DNA of 64,000 nt, taken from positions 32,523,501 through 32,587,500 of the forward strand of contig NC_134021.1 of NCBI RefSeq assembly GCF_040712315.1, in the 5' to 3' direction. This document shows positions 47,062 to 58,377 of this stretch, one piece after another (position 1 is the first letter of the stretch; every line of letters begins with the position of its first letter). The notes under the pieces were generated by a model. The model was not told where the DNA came from and made no database searches. It worked only from the letters and a program-made list of their open reading frames with translations. Origin of the DNA: Castanea sativa (Eukaryota > Streptophyta > Magnoliopsida > Fagales > Fagaceae). A program made the translations under genes and the position numbers.

Positions 47062-48515
47062 TAATTATATTTTATTTTATTTGAATGATTGAGCTTGTGA
47101 TTCCTAAACGTACAACCTTTTAAAAAATAGCCTTGATTTGATGTTTGAGTGATGAGATTGGAACATAATTACTTTTACATATATTAATGTGGGAGCTTCA
47201 CTTGAGGCTAGGGATGGACATAGGATTTTAAGCTAGTGGAGGCAGGAGTATAAAGAAAAAAAAAAAAAAAAATTCCAAATAGGCAACTATATAGTATTAA
47301 AAAATTATAAATACACAAAATTGTTGTTTCTAAATACATTAAGATGCAATTATCTACCACAAAGACAAAAACAAAAACAAATAATGTTTTTTTTAATACT
47401 AGGTTGATTAAGATTTTGTTGTTGTTGAAGTTAGAACATTTACAGTTGTGATGCTAAGAATTTTAGCTTTTAGCACCTCAAAAAACTATTTTATTTATTT
47501 TACCACCTCACTTTTCAATATGCCAAATATCAAATGTTCTATTTTTTTATTACTTTATTTAAACAAATATAAACAACTTATTAAAATAATAAATGAAGAA
47601 GGAGAATTTGAGTTTTTTAATTGAAGGAAGAGATATAATCTTAATAAAATATTGTATTTTATTTTTAACAATTTGCTACAATCAATAGGTATTTATACCA
47701 GTTTACTATAGTTGCAAAAAATATAGTTTTAGCTTCTCCAATAACACATGATTTTTTGGTAGTAAAATAGTTTTTTTTTTTTTTTCTAAAATACAATTAC
47801 CTTTATAAATGTTTTTATCGTTTTTGTAAAATTTTGGGGATGGATAGTTACTATTTGAGTTAGGTTAGTTAGGCTGATTGGGAAGAAAGAGAGCCTAAGG
47901 TTTTGAAAGAAGGGTCCAACTACAAAGATAAAATAACTATAAAAAAAAAAAGACCCAAGGGGGCCCTGGGCTCTCTTGAGCCCCTACCTGGGTCCGTTCT
48001 TGCTTGAGAGGTTGGCCTGCAAGCATCCAACAAACTTTTGGTATGAATTTTATTTATTTATTTATTTTCAAAAAAAAAAAAAAAAACATTGGCCCACATC
48101 TTCATCTTTTATTTTTTATTTTTGGAGTAAAACATCCTTATCTTTTTTTAGTGAATGAGAGTTGAGACGAATATGAGTATAACTTGCAAAACAAAATATC
48201 TCATTGTAATCAAACGGAAATAAGTAATCAAACATAGCTCTTTGTATTCTTGGCCATAATAAAATAAAAATCTTACATTTTTGCATTGCGAGATATTATA
48301 TATCATTCCACCAATATGTTGCATCGTGCTTAAGTTTTTAAGATACACATATTAAGTCCTCAATGGGATCATTAAATCTACAAGGAAAACTTCTTTGGAG
48401 TCCACCTGAAAAATTAGAGAAAAAAATGTTTAAAACTTTATTCTTGAATAGTTTGAATCAATTTCGTTTATAAACGTGGAGGCCAATTCCATAAAATTTG
48501 ATTGAAATATAAAAA
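47062..48515. other. Intron 1 sequence, no gene seen
   Basis: AT-rich. TTAGAACATTTACAG at about 47431 resembles the start of a GAGCAT-family MITE, but no convincing right end was found. Confidence 0.4.
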
Positions 48516-48518
48516 CAA

Positions 48519-49290
48519 GAGCATTTGTAGCAGGTGTGTTAAATGTGTTAAATGCTATAATATGACACATTTGGCATACCAAATACCAAAAATAGAGCTT
48601 TATCAAGTGTATCAAATGTCTCAAAATTTTGAGACATGCTACAGTACCGTTCCAAAGATAGAACGGTATGGACAAATGTGTTAAAAAACTTACTTTTTTA
48701 TTCATTTCTCTCTCTTCTTTTATTACTTTTCTTTCTTCTCTCTCTCTTACTTTTTCCTTCTTTCTTCCTCTGCCTGTTCCTCATGTTCAGTCACTCCTCT
48801 TCCCTTTTTCTTCTTCTTTTTTCTCCAGCATCTTCACTGGCTTTGGGTTCTTCATTTTTTTTCCTTTTCCTTGATTTGGGCTTCTTTCTCTATTTTTTTC
48901 CCTATCACGAAGAAGAAGGCAATTCCGATTCGATATTTGTGGATGCGCTGGAGGGACTCCGGCGGCGAGATTGTCGAGGATTTGAAGCTCAGCTTGCCGA
49001 TCTGAAGCAGAGCTCGCTGATTTGAAACTCTGCTCGCCCGGTGGTAGTCACCGATCTTTGCTCGTTGTCCTCCACAGCTCTAGCTTAAACCCACCCAAAA
49101 TGTCTTGGTGCATATTCGATTCAATTTATGATTTTAGTGTAAATTGTAATTAATTTTATGATTGATTTGGTGGATTTGGGATGTGGGTTTGTTTGATTTG
49201 GTAGAAGTGGGTTTGTGCCGGTGGTGGATGTGGCCGTTGTTGCGGTGGGGTTGTTGGTCGCCGTTGTTGTGGCAGTAGTGGTTGTGTCGC

Positions 49291-49324
<34 letters not shown>

Positions 49325-49514
49325 GATGATGATGATGATAATAGGAGGAGTTAATATATTATTTTTATGTGTAGTAAATATTATTTTAATGTATAGAATT
49401 GAAGGATAAAACATCTGATAAATATGATATTGTAAAATGATGTGGTAAAATGATAAAGTATGTGTTTGATGTGTCAAAATGACATTTTTTTTGAAACATT
49501 TGATGAGAATGCTC
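48519..49514. mobile_element. PIF/Harbinger-like MITE (GAGCAT family)
   Basis: The ends GAGCATTTGTAGCAGGTGTG and TTTGATGAGAATGCTC fit the family. The flanks are CAA and TAA, so one TSD base has changed. Subterminal ACATTTGG/TGTGTCAAATG words match those of the 36505 element. A (TTG)n run lies at 49290-49340. Confidence 0.7.
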
Positions 49515-49517
49515 TAA

Positions 49518-50598
49518 AAGAGGTAAAAATTGATTCTGTACCATAAAATCACTATAATTTGACCAAGAAAGCATAAAAAACACCATTAATTCAGAAAATA
49601 TCAACCTAAAAGGCTAAAACCTAAATTGAGCAAATTACTTGAAAATATAAAAAATTAGTAAATAATATAGATTAAACCTTATATTTGTCCTATATCAAAC
49701 CCTTTCACGGTGAAAAGATATGTTGATAGATTTAGATCAGTTCACTTACAGGAGCAATCACCTCTTGCGTTTTGGTAGGGGATAGAGATGAGACATTGTG
49801 TTACTTTAGGATTTTATAACGAATGAGTTTAGTTGACATAAAATAAATGTTAGCTTCGTTGGGCTAAGATGAGATCTCTGATATTTACTTTGCTAAGATC
49901 ATGTATGGATTGAAGAACACAATCCATATAACATGTAATTAAGTGGTCGGATGTAAGACATTAAATTTGAAGATTGATGAAGTAAGCCAATACGGGATTT
50001 AGGTTAGATTCCTGGATTGTGAGTGGACTTACATCTTTACAATATTCTAAAATGATTATATATATATGCATGCAATTTGATGAGATTTTTTGTTCACTTT
50101 AGGAGATGTGTGAATGTATCTCTGCTTTTTTACTGCGTGAGTTCTATGGGTCATTACTAAGACCCCAACTATATTACGAGGTCTAGCATTCACTGACTAT
50201 TATTCTAGCGCATCATTTCTATGACCAAAGAATGTTTCTGTTTAAAGATGCATGATTTAGAATGTAATTAAACTTAAACTAAGTGACATGAGGGCGAAGG
50301 AAGATTTATTTGGTAACATATTGACATGTTGTGTTGCTTTCTTGACATTATGGATATAATTGTGCATACATTACATTTGGTAGGGGTTTACATAGGTCTA
50401 AAAGGATGAAGTTCACGAGGGATAGGAGGTGTTAAATCTAATGTGACCCAATGAGTTTACGGAATAACTAGACCTTGTCTTAGGAATTAAGATGTTGCTA
50501 CGTTAATCTCTGTTGAGATTTTTTGTCGAGCTCCCAAATGTTTTTTGCAAGTGTACTTGGCGATATCATGACTTACTTGCCAAGTATGAACCATGTTT
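49518..50598. other. Intron 1 sequence, no gene seen
   Basis: Nothing recognisable. Composition is less AT-rich than the neighbours, with LTR-like words (GAGGGATAGGAGGTGTTAAATC), but no boundaries were found. Confidence 0.4.
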
Positions 50599-51301
50599 GG
50601 GTGTGTTTGTTTGGAGGTGAAATAAGATGAATAGAAAACTTTAAAGAGAAAATGGAAAGGAAAATTTTTTTGGAGTGTGTTTGGTTGGATAAGGAGAAAA
50701 GAAAATAAATGGTGGGAGCTGGTGTTTTCTCCTTAGGCCCATCAAAAAGATTCTTCTCAAAATGGAGAGAAACTGAAGAAAGAAAATGAGGTTGTTTAAT
50801 GGACGAAAATGCCCATGTCTAGTTCATTTTTTTATTTTTAGGTGCTGGCATGCATGCTGCCCTTTTTCTTTTTCTTTTTTTTTTTGGTAGTGGTTGGGCA
50901 GTGGTCATGTTGCCTCTTTCCTTTTTTCTTTTCTTTCTTGGAAGTTCTTTTATTTTTTTATTTTTATTTTTTAAAATTTCTTGGATTGTTGGTGTGATAG
51001 TTGTTTTGTTTTGTTTTGTTTTTTTTTTTTGTTTAACTAGACATGATTTTTTTTTGGGACATGTTTTTATTTTTTAATAAATTGGGTGGTTGTTTGTCAC
51101 TTTTTGGTTTTAATTGGCTATCATTTTTTAACAAGGGTGTATGAGTAAATTTATACGAACTCACATTTTTCATCTCCCCACTTTTCCACTCCTAACCAAA
51201 CAAAAATGAGAGAAATTAAAATCTTTTTTATCTTCCCATTTTTCCATCCTCCTACTATTTTCTATCCTCCCACTTTTTCTCCCCTCCAACCAAATAGACC
51301 C
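50599..51301. mobile_element. MITE with GGGTNTGTTTGG ends
   Basis: The left end GGGTGTGTTTGTTTGGAGG pairs with the reverse complement of the right end GGGTCTATTTGGTTGGAGG. Inner sequences are purine-rich on the left and pyrimidine-rich on the right, like 20253-21027. No convincing TSD was found. Confidence 0.6.
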
Positions 51302-51469
51302 TAAGAGATTTTTATGAAAAATGTATAGTTGTCTTCTGCCCACTTGTAGAAGTGAGAGATGTTAGAAGTTTTGGACTGGACCAACCCAAATGAGTATGCT
51401 TAGAATGAGCGGGTGGAGCTCATTGTCTGATTGTCAAGATCCCTTGATTTCTTATAAATAACTTCCCAT

Positions 51470-52068
51470 TGTTGGAAATATTTTAGTGAATAAACAAGTT
51501 TTGATACAAAATTAATATCCCAAATAATTAGCAATAACATATAATAAAAAGGAGTTTAGAACAATCTCATAATGCTATACAATGATGTTGCGAAAGTATT
51601 GTCCTTAAAGGTTGATTCGTGACACCCGGAGTAAAACTCGGTATGACCGGTTCTCTTAGCCAAACAACCCCTTAGGATTAGACTATAACATCAACTTACG
51701 TAATAGACGCATTTCTACTCACAAAGGTTCAAAAACAACCCTCTATTGCCTTTTCTTAGAACAAATATAAATTATAGAAAAATATGTGAGAGAGAAATAT
51801 AATAGAATTGTGTATAAGAAAAATATAGAGTAATAGAAAAGACTTATAGAGAAGGGTGTGATGATGGATATTATATAGGCTATTCATGACAATAATAACC
51901 TATAGTTATTGGTAACTAATAACTCATGAAAGCCCAAAGGCTATATTATCCATTATTGCCCAACGATTATTTTTCTAATAATTGCCAACCGCTATTTTAC
52001 TCATACATTCCCAACGGCTAGAAAATAAATAATAATAAACTTGTTTGGAACAAACACCCACACCATCA
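51470..52068. mobile_element. Solo LTR with TSD CCCAT
   Basis: TGTTGGAAAT...CACCATCA is flanked by the perfect 5-bp duplication CCCAT (51465-51469 and 52069-52073). Length 599 bp. It contains AACGGCTA/CCCAACG repeats. It sits about 390 bp before exon 2. Confidence 0.88.
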
Positions 52069-52459
52069 CCCATTACCAAGAGTTGCTTTCCATAGCAACT
52101 ATGTAGACATAACTACTCATAATTACACATGGAGAAGTCTTTAACAATCACCATCGTGGGAGTCATATTTAATAATTTATTCTTGAGAAGCAATGCAAGA
52201 CTATGTAGAACACTTCAAAAGATACTCTTTTATTGATGAGTTAAATTAAAGGAAAAGTACACAGAAAGAAATATGTGAATTACATGTTTTCTTCCTCTTA
52301 TCATTTTTAGTTTACTATACATCTCATTCAATTACAACCCAACTGGATGACTTCTCTTTTTTATGATTTAGCCATTCTTTATGTGATTAAATAATGCAAT
52401 GTTATATAAAGTCATCTTCTTAATGAGATTTGATTGAGTTTATATATTTGGAAGTGCAG

Positions 52460-52954
52460 TTAGGCATGGCTAGTGCACTGGAAACTCTTTGTGGGCAAGC
52501 TTATGGTGCAAAACAATACAACATGCTTGGAGTATATCTTCAAAGATCATGGATAGTTTTGTTCTTTGCCTCCATCTTTATTCTTCCTGTGTTTATCTTC
52601 ACAACCCCAATTCTAAAGGTTTTAGGCCAAGAAAAAAAAATTGCAGAAGTAGGAGGGTACGTTGCTTATTGGTCTATTGGGGTGATGTTATCCTTCATTG
52701 TGTCTTTCACGAGTCAAATGTTCCTACAATCACAGAGCAAAAATATGATTATTGCTTACTTAGCAGCGTTTTCAGTTGCAATCCATATCTTGCTTTCGTG
52801 GCTTAAAACTGTGAAATATAAGTTTGGGATTCCTGGAGTATTGTTATCCACAATGTTGGCATATTGGATTCCCAATATTGGTCAGCTTATGTTTGGTATG
52901 TGCGGAACTTTGGCCTTTTGTCAAGCTTTCTATATCATCTGGTGTGATGCTCTG
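52460..52954 (+). CDS. MATE exon 2, frameshifted
   Basis: Acceptor GTGCAG|TTAGGC. It encodes LGMASALETLCGQAYGAKQ through helices to YWIPNIGQLMFGMCG (to about 52904). The next recognisable piece, ELWPFVKLSISSGVML, is in the +1 frame from 52905 and ends at CTCTG|GTAAGA. In relatives about 15 residues (the C..TW.GF..LAF block) separate MCGG from DLWP, so about 47 nt are missing and the frame is lost. The exon ends in the expected phase for the next exon only when read in the second frame. Confidence 0.85.
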
Positions 52955-53503
52955 GTAAGACTTTCTCTATCATTTATATTTTCAAACACGCATGAAAATA
53001 AATACCATATAGAATAAGGTCTGAAATAATTTTCTTAGGTTTTGACATTTTAAATTGGCAAACCATGGACGAAACTGTCTTAGTTTAGCACTTTTAGAAT
53101 GTCAAAATGCTGTTAAAATTGCTACTCAATTGCTCTTGTAAGACTCTCTCTTCACTTGCTTGATCAATTGAGAAGTCCTAACTATGACAAATCAGATCTC
53201 GGAATTACATATATGCAAATTTCAGCTTGTAAGCTAGTTAAGTGATTAGGGTTTCATGTAATCAAGCCAAAGTTATTTAAACAAACCCTAATACATGTCC
53301 AAGAAACTTTTGGAGTTGCTTTATTATAGATCTAAAGAATCAGTGTCTCTTGCCCACAAAAGTTGTTATTAGATCATTCTACACATAGTTTGAACCGGTG
53401 GTTATTGAAGTTATTGCATACCGATCATCTCATGCACTAGATTTAAACCTTCAAGTGGAATCTTGAATTTGTGGATTGGAGGTTGACATTGGAACATCTT
53501 CTT

Positions 53504-54424
53504 TGTTGGGTTAAGATAACTTGACCCCAGTTAATTAATTCAATTTGCCAAACAAATTACCAAAAAATACTAAATGTAGTGAAAAATAAATTTGACACAG
53601 AGATTTGTTCACAAATAGGGAAAACCTCGCAAGGCAAAAACTCCACTAGGCGATTTTAAGGTTACTACTCCCAAGAATCCACTTATCAATAATTAAACGA
53701 TTACAAGTATAAGGAATCTTACCAGCTATCCTGGCTTATCCCAAAATATCAATTTACAGTTGAACCTTCGCTCTAATACCCAATTGGACTTGATCTTGTA
53801 GTGACCTTCTTTCCCTTGATCTTGTAGTGGCTTTCTATCCCTTGATGCACAAAACTCCAATTTGTGACTAACCCTTTGCACGGATCCCAATATGTGACTA
53901 ACTCCAGCAACTTGAACAGATATTGTTGGCTGCAAAGTTTTTCACTTTATCAACAATGAAAATTTGGAAGCACTCAGTTACAAAAACCCTATGACGTACA
54001 AACGCAATAGCTTCTCATAGAGAAAATAAGTCTTTTGATCTCTGTATCCGTGTGTGACAACCCTTAAAATAAACCTTATATATGTCTAGGGTTGTGAGAA
54101 AAGAAACCATGAACAAATACAAAAGTCTGGGCTGGATTTCAGATCTGAAAATTCTGAAATTGTAATTCTCAATAGATCGAGCTGCCGTTGAGCTATCTAT
54201 TGAGTTTCGCATTAAGTCTCGATAGTAGGTATCTGTCGAGCTATCTGTCGAGACTTAATGAACTGCTTTTCTTTTCTTGTTTCTTGGATCAATCTTCATG
54301 TCTTTAATACTTGACTTGAATAACATGTTTCTTGAAATACTAAACCCATCTTTGATCTATTCAATTACAAGTAAAATGCATTTTGTCAAAGGATTAGCTA
54401 ATTACAAAACATATGACCCTAACA
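53504..54424. mobile_element. Solo LTR in MATE intron 2
   Basis: TGTTGGGTTAAG...CCCTAACA, with flanks TTCTT and TCCTT (4 of 5). It is about 921 bp and related to 42365-43406. Confidence 0.75.
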
Positions 54425-54970
54425 TCCTTATTAAAGAAGTCCGTGGATCTCAGAGTTAAGTTTTGTGAATTTAGTAAGTTTTTGAAAAATAGGGTTATTT
54501 AGTATGTAAATTTCTATTTGATAGTAGATTTTTTGTTGTAAAATTTCTATTCCATTGGTTTTTGCTGAGTTACCATGTCTGTGTGCTTTGTTATTTCCTA
54601 TGCTTTTACTATTTTGCATAATGTTGATGATTGATTAAGTGACTAAGGTTGTTCATTATTGATTTAATTAACAACTTGACTTTAAAATCGATTAAATGGT
54701 ATTTGAACACGGGTTCAAAAACCACCAAATTTTAGATTAAAATTATGTACAAGTGGTACTCTCAAAATTTTTATTTGCTATTGTTTAAACTATATCTTCT
54801 GTTCTATGCTTAGTGATGCTGAGGTTAACTTGTTTGCCAGGTTGCTAAGAACTTTTTGATAAAAAAAAAGAAGAAAAAAAGAAGAAAATTAGAAGAATAG
54901 GACTGACATGTTGCTTTTCTGTAACACGTGTAGAACATATATTAGTGAACTTCCATGTTTTTCATGACAG

Positions 54971-55057
54971 TCTTGAGTTATGGTACAACACAGTGTTGAT
55001 TCTTTTTACTGGAAACAAGCATAATGCCGAGGTTGCCATCGATGCTCTGTCTATATG
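54971..55057 (+). CDS. MATE exon 3
   Basis: 87 bp between GACAG| and |GTAATT. It completes a Cys codon and reads LELWYNTVLILFTGNKHNAE then VAIDALSI, ending two bases into the next Cys codon. It matches the size and phases of the corresponding exon in plant MATE genes. Confidence 0.9.
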
Positions 55058-55188
55058 GTAATTTTTTCATAGCATCCCATCCCATCCCATCCCCTCCCTT
55101 TTTGTTTTGGTTTTGGTTTTTATGGTCCCATCTGCCTCAATTAGTGTTGTTTTATGCCCCTTGACAGTTTAAATGTGATTCTTTACAG

Positions 55189-55245
55189 CCTTAACATTAA
55201 TGGGTGGGAGATGATGATATCTTGCGGATTCTTGGCTGCAGCAAG
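55189..55245 (+). CDS. MATE exon 4
   Basis: 57 bp between TTACAG| and |GTATTA. It reads (C)LNINGWEMMISCGFLAAA and ends in phase 2 (AG). Short exon typical of the family. Intron 3 before it is 131 bp and contains a small (CCCAT)n run at 55073-55096. Confidence 0.9.
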
Positions 55246-55288
55246 GTATTATCATGATCTTCATAATCATTATAATCAATCAATCAAT

Positions 55289-55289
<1 letters not shown>

Positions 55290-55343
<54 letters not shown>
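55290..55343. repeat. (AT)n microsatellite in intron 4
   Basis: About 25 AT units preceded by four CAAT units. Peptides read through it are artefacts. Confidence 0.95.
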
Positions 55344-55348
<5 letters not shown>

Positions 55349-56483
55349 GTATATATATAAAAGTAAAGACCTCATGTACAAAAGCATAAGAAACTGCCAA
55401 GTGGCGAATTGTATGATATATTTTTTTATTTGGGCTTCCACTTCCTCTATATTTAGCATTTATATCAAACTATTAAATAATAACATATGCATTTATTTCG
55501 ATGCATTAATAAAATTAAAAGAATTTGTATATATTTATAAGTTGAAATGTTTTGGATAGATACGGATGGATCTAGAAAGTCATGGGAAAGATAGGAGTTA
55601 AGATAACTTTTCAATTTTATGCATAAGACTAACTTCAATGCAGAATTTTAAGAGTCAGATTCAATGAATATTGAGTAATATGATTATTTGTCTCCACATT
55701 TGTCTAATATAAATCCCCATTTCCCTTGGACTTAAAAATCAAACTTCCATAATTTCTCTCACAATATCTTTAGTTCCCTTTCTTAGAGGTATGTTAACTT
55801 CCAAAATATTTTGTCCATCTTTAATTTTTTTGTTTAGATTTTATGCATTCGATTTTACTAATGTAGCATTGTAATGTGGTTAAGATGGTTTTTTCATATT
55901 ATGTGCTAATTTAGATTTTGGGTTTTCCGTATGATGCATATACTTGGTAAGGATTTGTAGTATATTTGGTGTTTTGGTTACTTTTAGCTCAATTAAAATT
56001 TGGAGGTTAAATTGTGATATTATTACGTCATTATGGTACTTTTTTTTCTATTGATGTATCATGAAATTCTATCAATTTTATATCTAATTGATTAAGATAT
56101 TATTCTTTCAGTTTTCACCCTATTATAATTAAGCTCTTAGAAAATCAAACTTTTCTTCAATTAAAATATTAATGGGCCTTAATTTTATCTCATTTCAATT
56201 TTAAACCAAAGAAAGACTACTTTCACTGACATAAAAATTATAAGGGTTGATATAATGGAGATAGAGACTTTAGTGGCATAAGAAATGTAGAAATTAACTC
56301 TATAAAATCTATATATAAAGCATAAATCATTCAATAAAGACACTTAAGAACCACCAAGTTTCTAGATGACAATGTGAACATAATATGGTGAGATTTGTTG
56401 GTTGCATGAATTAGATGAATTTTTCCTCAATTTATTTAGTTTGAATTTTGTTTTACTAGAGAACTTCATAGATATAATTATAA

Positions 56484-56606
56484 ATGTTTGTGGGGTGTTG
56501 GGGGTAAGGGCTGGGGTTTAAATTTCTAGGAGGGAGTTTCACACACATATACACTTAGATTCGGCTAGAGTAGAAATTCTATCTTGTATATATATAAAAA
56601 AAAACC
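56484..56606 (+). mobile_element. 5'-truncated SINE in intron 4
   Basis: Similar to the SINE at 29942-30103 in the other orientation: TTTGTGGGGTG, then GGGCTGGGGTTTAAATTTC (decayed B box), GAGTTTCACACACATATACA and TATCTTGTATATATATAAAA. The 5' A-box part is missing. Confidence 0.7.
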
Positions 56607-57088
56607 TTTCATAAATTAATTATGACAAACAATAATAGTATTCATGAAATTAGTGGATCATAAATAATTTCTTACTAAATTTATTAAAAGGCACCGCGCA
56701 TTGCACGGAATATCCACTAATTGTTATAATTGAGGAGAAATTTTTTGTTTATTGCGATATTATTACGACGTGTGTAAAACTGTACGAAGTACTACCTTTA
56801 TATAAGCAAGCAAATGATATAAGTGATGTTCAACAGTAAAATAAATGTGTGCTACAAGGATGTAAAATTGGTTTTCATATTAAAACGTTATCAGTGACCT
56901 TCACATACTATTTCTTTTCGACTTGGAAATAGGGTTAGGATGTGTTCCTCTACTTCCTAGTTTAAACTGAATAAAACATGTTTCTTAAGTATTTGGAGGT
57001 ATTAGAAATATATTTTATTAAAGATTTGGACATATTTATGAATCTTATGGACTCATTCTTGTACCAATGTTTGATTGAGAATATACAG

Positions 57089-57327
57089 TGTCCGGGTATC
57101 AAATGAGCTAGGACGAGGGAGTTCAAAAGCTGCGAAGTTCTCAATTGTGATAACAGTACTCACATTATTTGCCATTGGATTCGTTCTTTTCTTGTTTTTC
57201 CTCTTCTTCAGAGGACGTCTTGCTTACATATTCACTGAAAGTGAGGAGGTGGCTAAAGCAGTTGCAAACTTGTCACCATTGTTGGCTGTCTCTATACTAT
57301 TGAACAGTGTTCAACCTGTGCTCTCTG
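57089..57327 (+). CDS. MATE exon 5
   Basis: 239 bp between ATACAG| and |GTAGTA. It reads (S)VRVSNELGRGSSKAAKFSIV, then a Phe/Leu-rich membrane helix, FRGRLAYIFTESEEVAKAVA and LSPLLAVSILLNSVQPVLSG. The frame is intact. Intron 4 before it is 1,843 bp. Confidence 0.92.
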
Positions 57328-57557
57328 GTAGTACTCTTCGCGTCATTGTTATTTCTCAAACCATATCTATTTGGATGAGTATTCGTATTCAATAATTATA
57401 TCCTCATGGCATAAATTAAATGACTTGTCAAAAGGAAAATGCCAAACTTTGTGAACATCAATAAATTTTTTTTTTTTTTAAATATCTGAATTAAATAACC
57501 AATTATAATAATATATGTGAAGATTGTTAACATATATCATGAAGCTTTCATGGATAG

Positions 57558-57676
57558 GAGTTGCTGTTGGAGCTGGCTGGCAAAGCATTGTAGCATATGT
57601 CAACATAGCCTGCTATTACCTAATAGGGGTTCCTGTTGGTGTTGTGCTTGGTTATGTTTATAACATGGAAGTCAAA
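57558..57676 (+). CDS. MATE exon 6
   Basis: 119 bp between GGATAG| and |GTAAGC. It reads (G)VAVGAGWQSIVAYVNIACYY then LIGVPVGVVLGYVYNMEVK. Highly conserved and intact. Confidence 0.92.
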
Positions 57677-57952
57677 GTAAGCTATCTCTATCCTCTTTTC
57701 CCACGTTATATTCTTATGTTTAGATTTTGTGTTTTCTAACTATTAAAATTGATATAATTATAATTTTATAAATTCGCATAATGAAAAAATCTTAAAATTG
57801 ACAAAGATAATTTAGATACTGAGCTAACTGCATTCTTTCTTATAAATGTAATTATTCAACTACCTCTAAAAAAATGATCTGTAATGGATATATGTATAGC
57901 TGCAAAATTTTACTTGTTTCTCTGAACCCCTTTTCTCTGTATCATCTTGTAG

Positions 57953-58045
57953 GGTACTTGGATTGGAATGTTATTCGGAACATTTGTTCATACTATTGTC
58001 GCCATCTTTGGCAATGAAATAATTTTGTCGCCAAGTTTAATTTAA
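57953..58045 (+). CDS. MATE exon 7, truncated by a repeat
   Basis: After acceptor TTGTAG| it reads GTWIGMLFGTFVHTIVAI and then diverges into FGNEIILSPSLI and TAA. Relatives continue with a last helix and a short cytosolic tail ending near a TDWDKQV-like block. I did not find that block in the remaining 6 kb, so the C-terminal ~30-50 residues are lost. The divergence begins where the palindromic repeat at 58001 starts. Confidence 0.82.
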   Translation, partial: GTWIGMLFGTFVHTIVAIFGNEIILSPSLI

Positions 58046-58320
58046 TTTTTTTTATTTAACCATATTAGGCAACGAAATATTTCATCACCATTTTTTTCTC
58101 GTTTCAATAGATTAGGTGATGAATTTCTTTGTCATCAATTACTGTTTATTTTCATAGTTCAACTTATTGGGTGATGAAATATTATGTCTGCAATTTCTTT
58201 TTACCATTATTATTTTTTATTTAGCCTATTAGGCAACAAAACATTTCGTCACCAATTGTTTTTTCTTTAGTTTTTTTTATTGCAGCCTAGTGGTGATGAA
58301 AAAAATTCACCCATTTTTTT
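58001..58320. repeat. Tandem palindromic GGCAACGAAATATTTCGTCACC repeats (CACTA-like)
   Basis: Six imperfect copies at roughly 46-62-bp spacing (about 58008, 58068, 58123, 58169, 58230, 58290). Each is a dyad of the form GGYRAYGAAA-TTTCRTCACC. Such arrays are typical of the subterminal regions of plant CACTA transposons. No CACTA terminus was found, so it is probably a fragment. Confidence 0.65.
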
Positions 58321-58377
58321 ATTATAAAAATTTAATTATTTTCTAATATTATTTATCTTCATTACATTAACTTGCGG

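Larger units (their letters stand above)
38608..52459 (+). other. MATE intron 1, ~13.85 kb, TE-filled
   Basis: Donor GTATGT at 38608, acceptor GTGCAG ending at 52459. It contains, in order: a deleted minus-strand LTR element, a caulimovirid-like fragment, a solo LTR, a PIF MITE with nested hAT element, another PIF MITE, a GGGTNTGTTTGG MITE and a solo LTR. First introns at this place are normally short in plant MATE genes. Confidence 0.85.
38344..58045 (+). pseudogene. MATE efflux carrier (DETOXIFICATION type), disrupted
   Basis: Seven exons joined by GT-AG introns encode most of a plant MATE transporter, an H+-coupled multidrug/flavonoid-type antiporter with 12 membrane helices in the plasma or vacuolar membrane. 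The peptides IFTRFSTFG, GMASALETLCGQAYGAKQ, LELWYN, ALSICLNINGWEMM, VRVSNELGRGS and VAVGAGWQ are family hallmarks and are closest, as I recall the family, to the Arabidopsis DTX20-26 group. Two lesions suggest loss of function: a deletion shifting frame in exon 2 (near 52904) and replacement of the C-terminus after FVHTIVAI by repeat sequence, with a stop at 58043-58045. Intron 1 is about 13.85 kb and TE-filled. The N-terminal and central exons are otherwise clean, so decay may be recent. Confidence 0.9.

Noticed and set aside
49121..49477. 118-residue minus-strand frame with an Asn run
   Set aside because: The Asn run is the reverse of a (TTG)n microsatellite in a MITE.
55154..55559. Tyr-Ile repeat peptides
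   Set aside because: They are reads through an (AT)n microsatellite in MATE intron 4.
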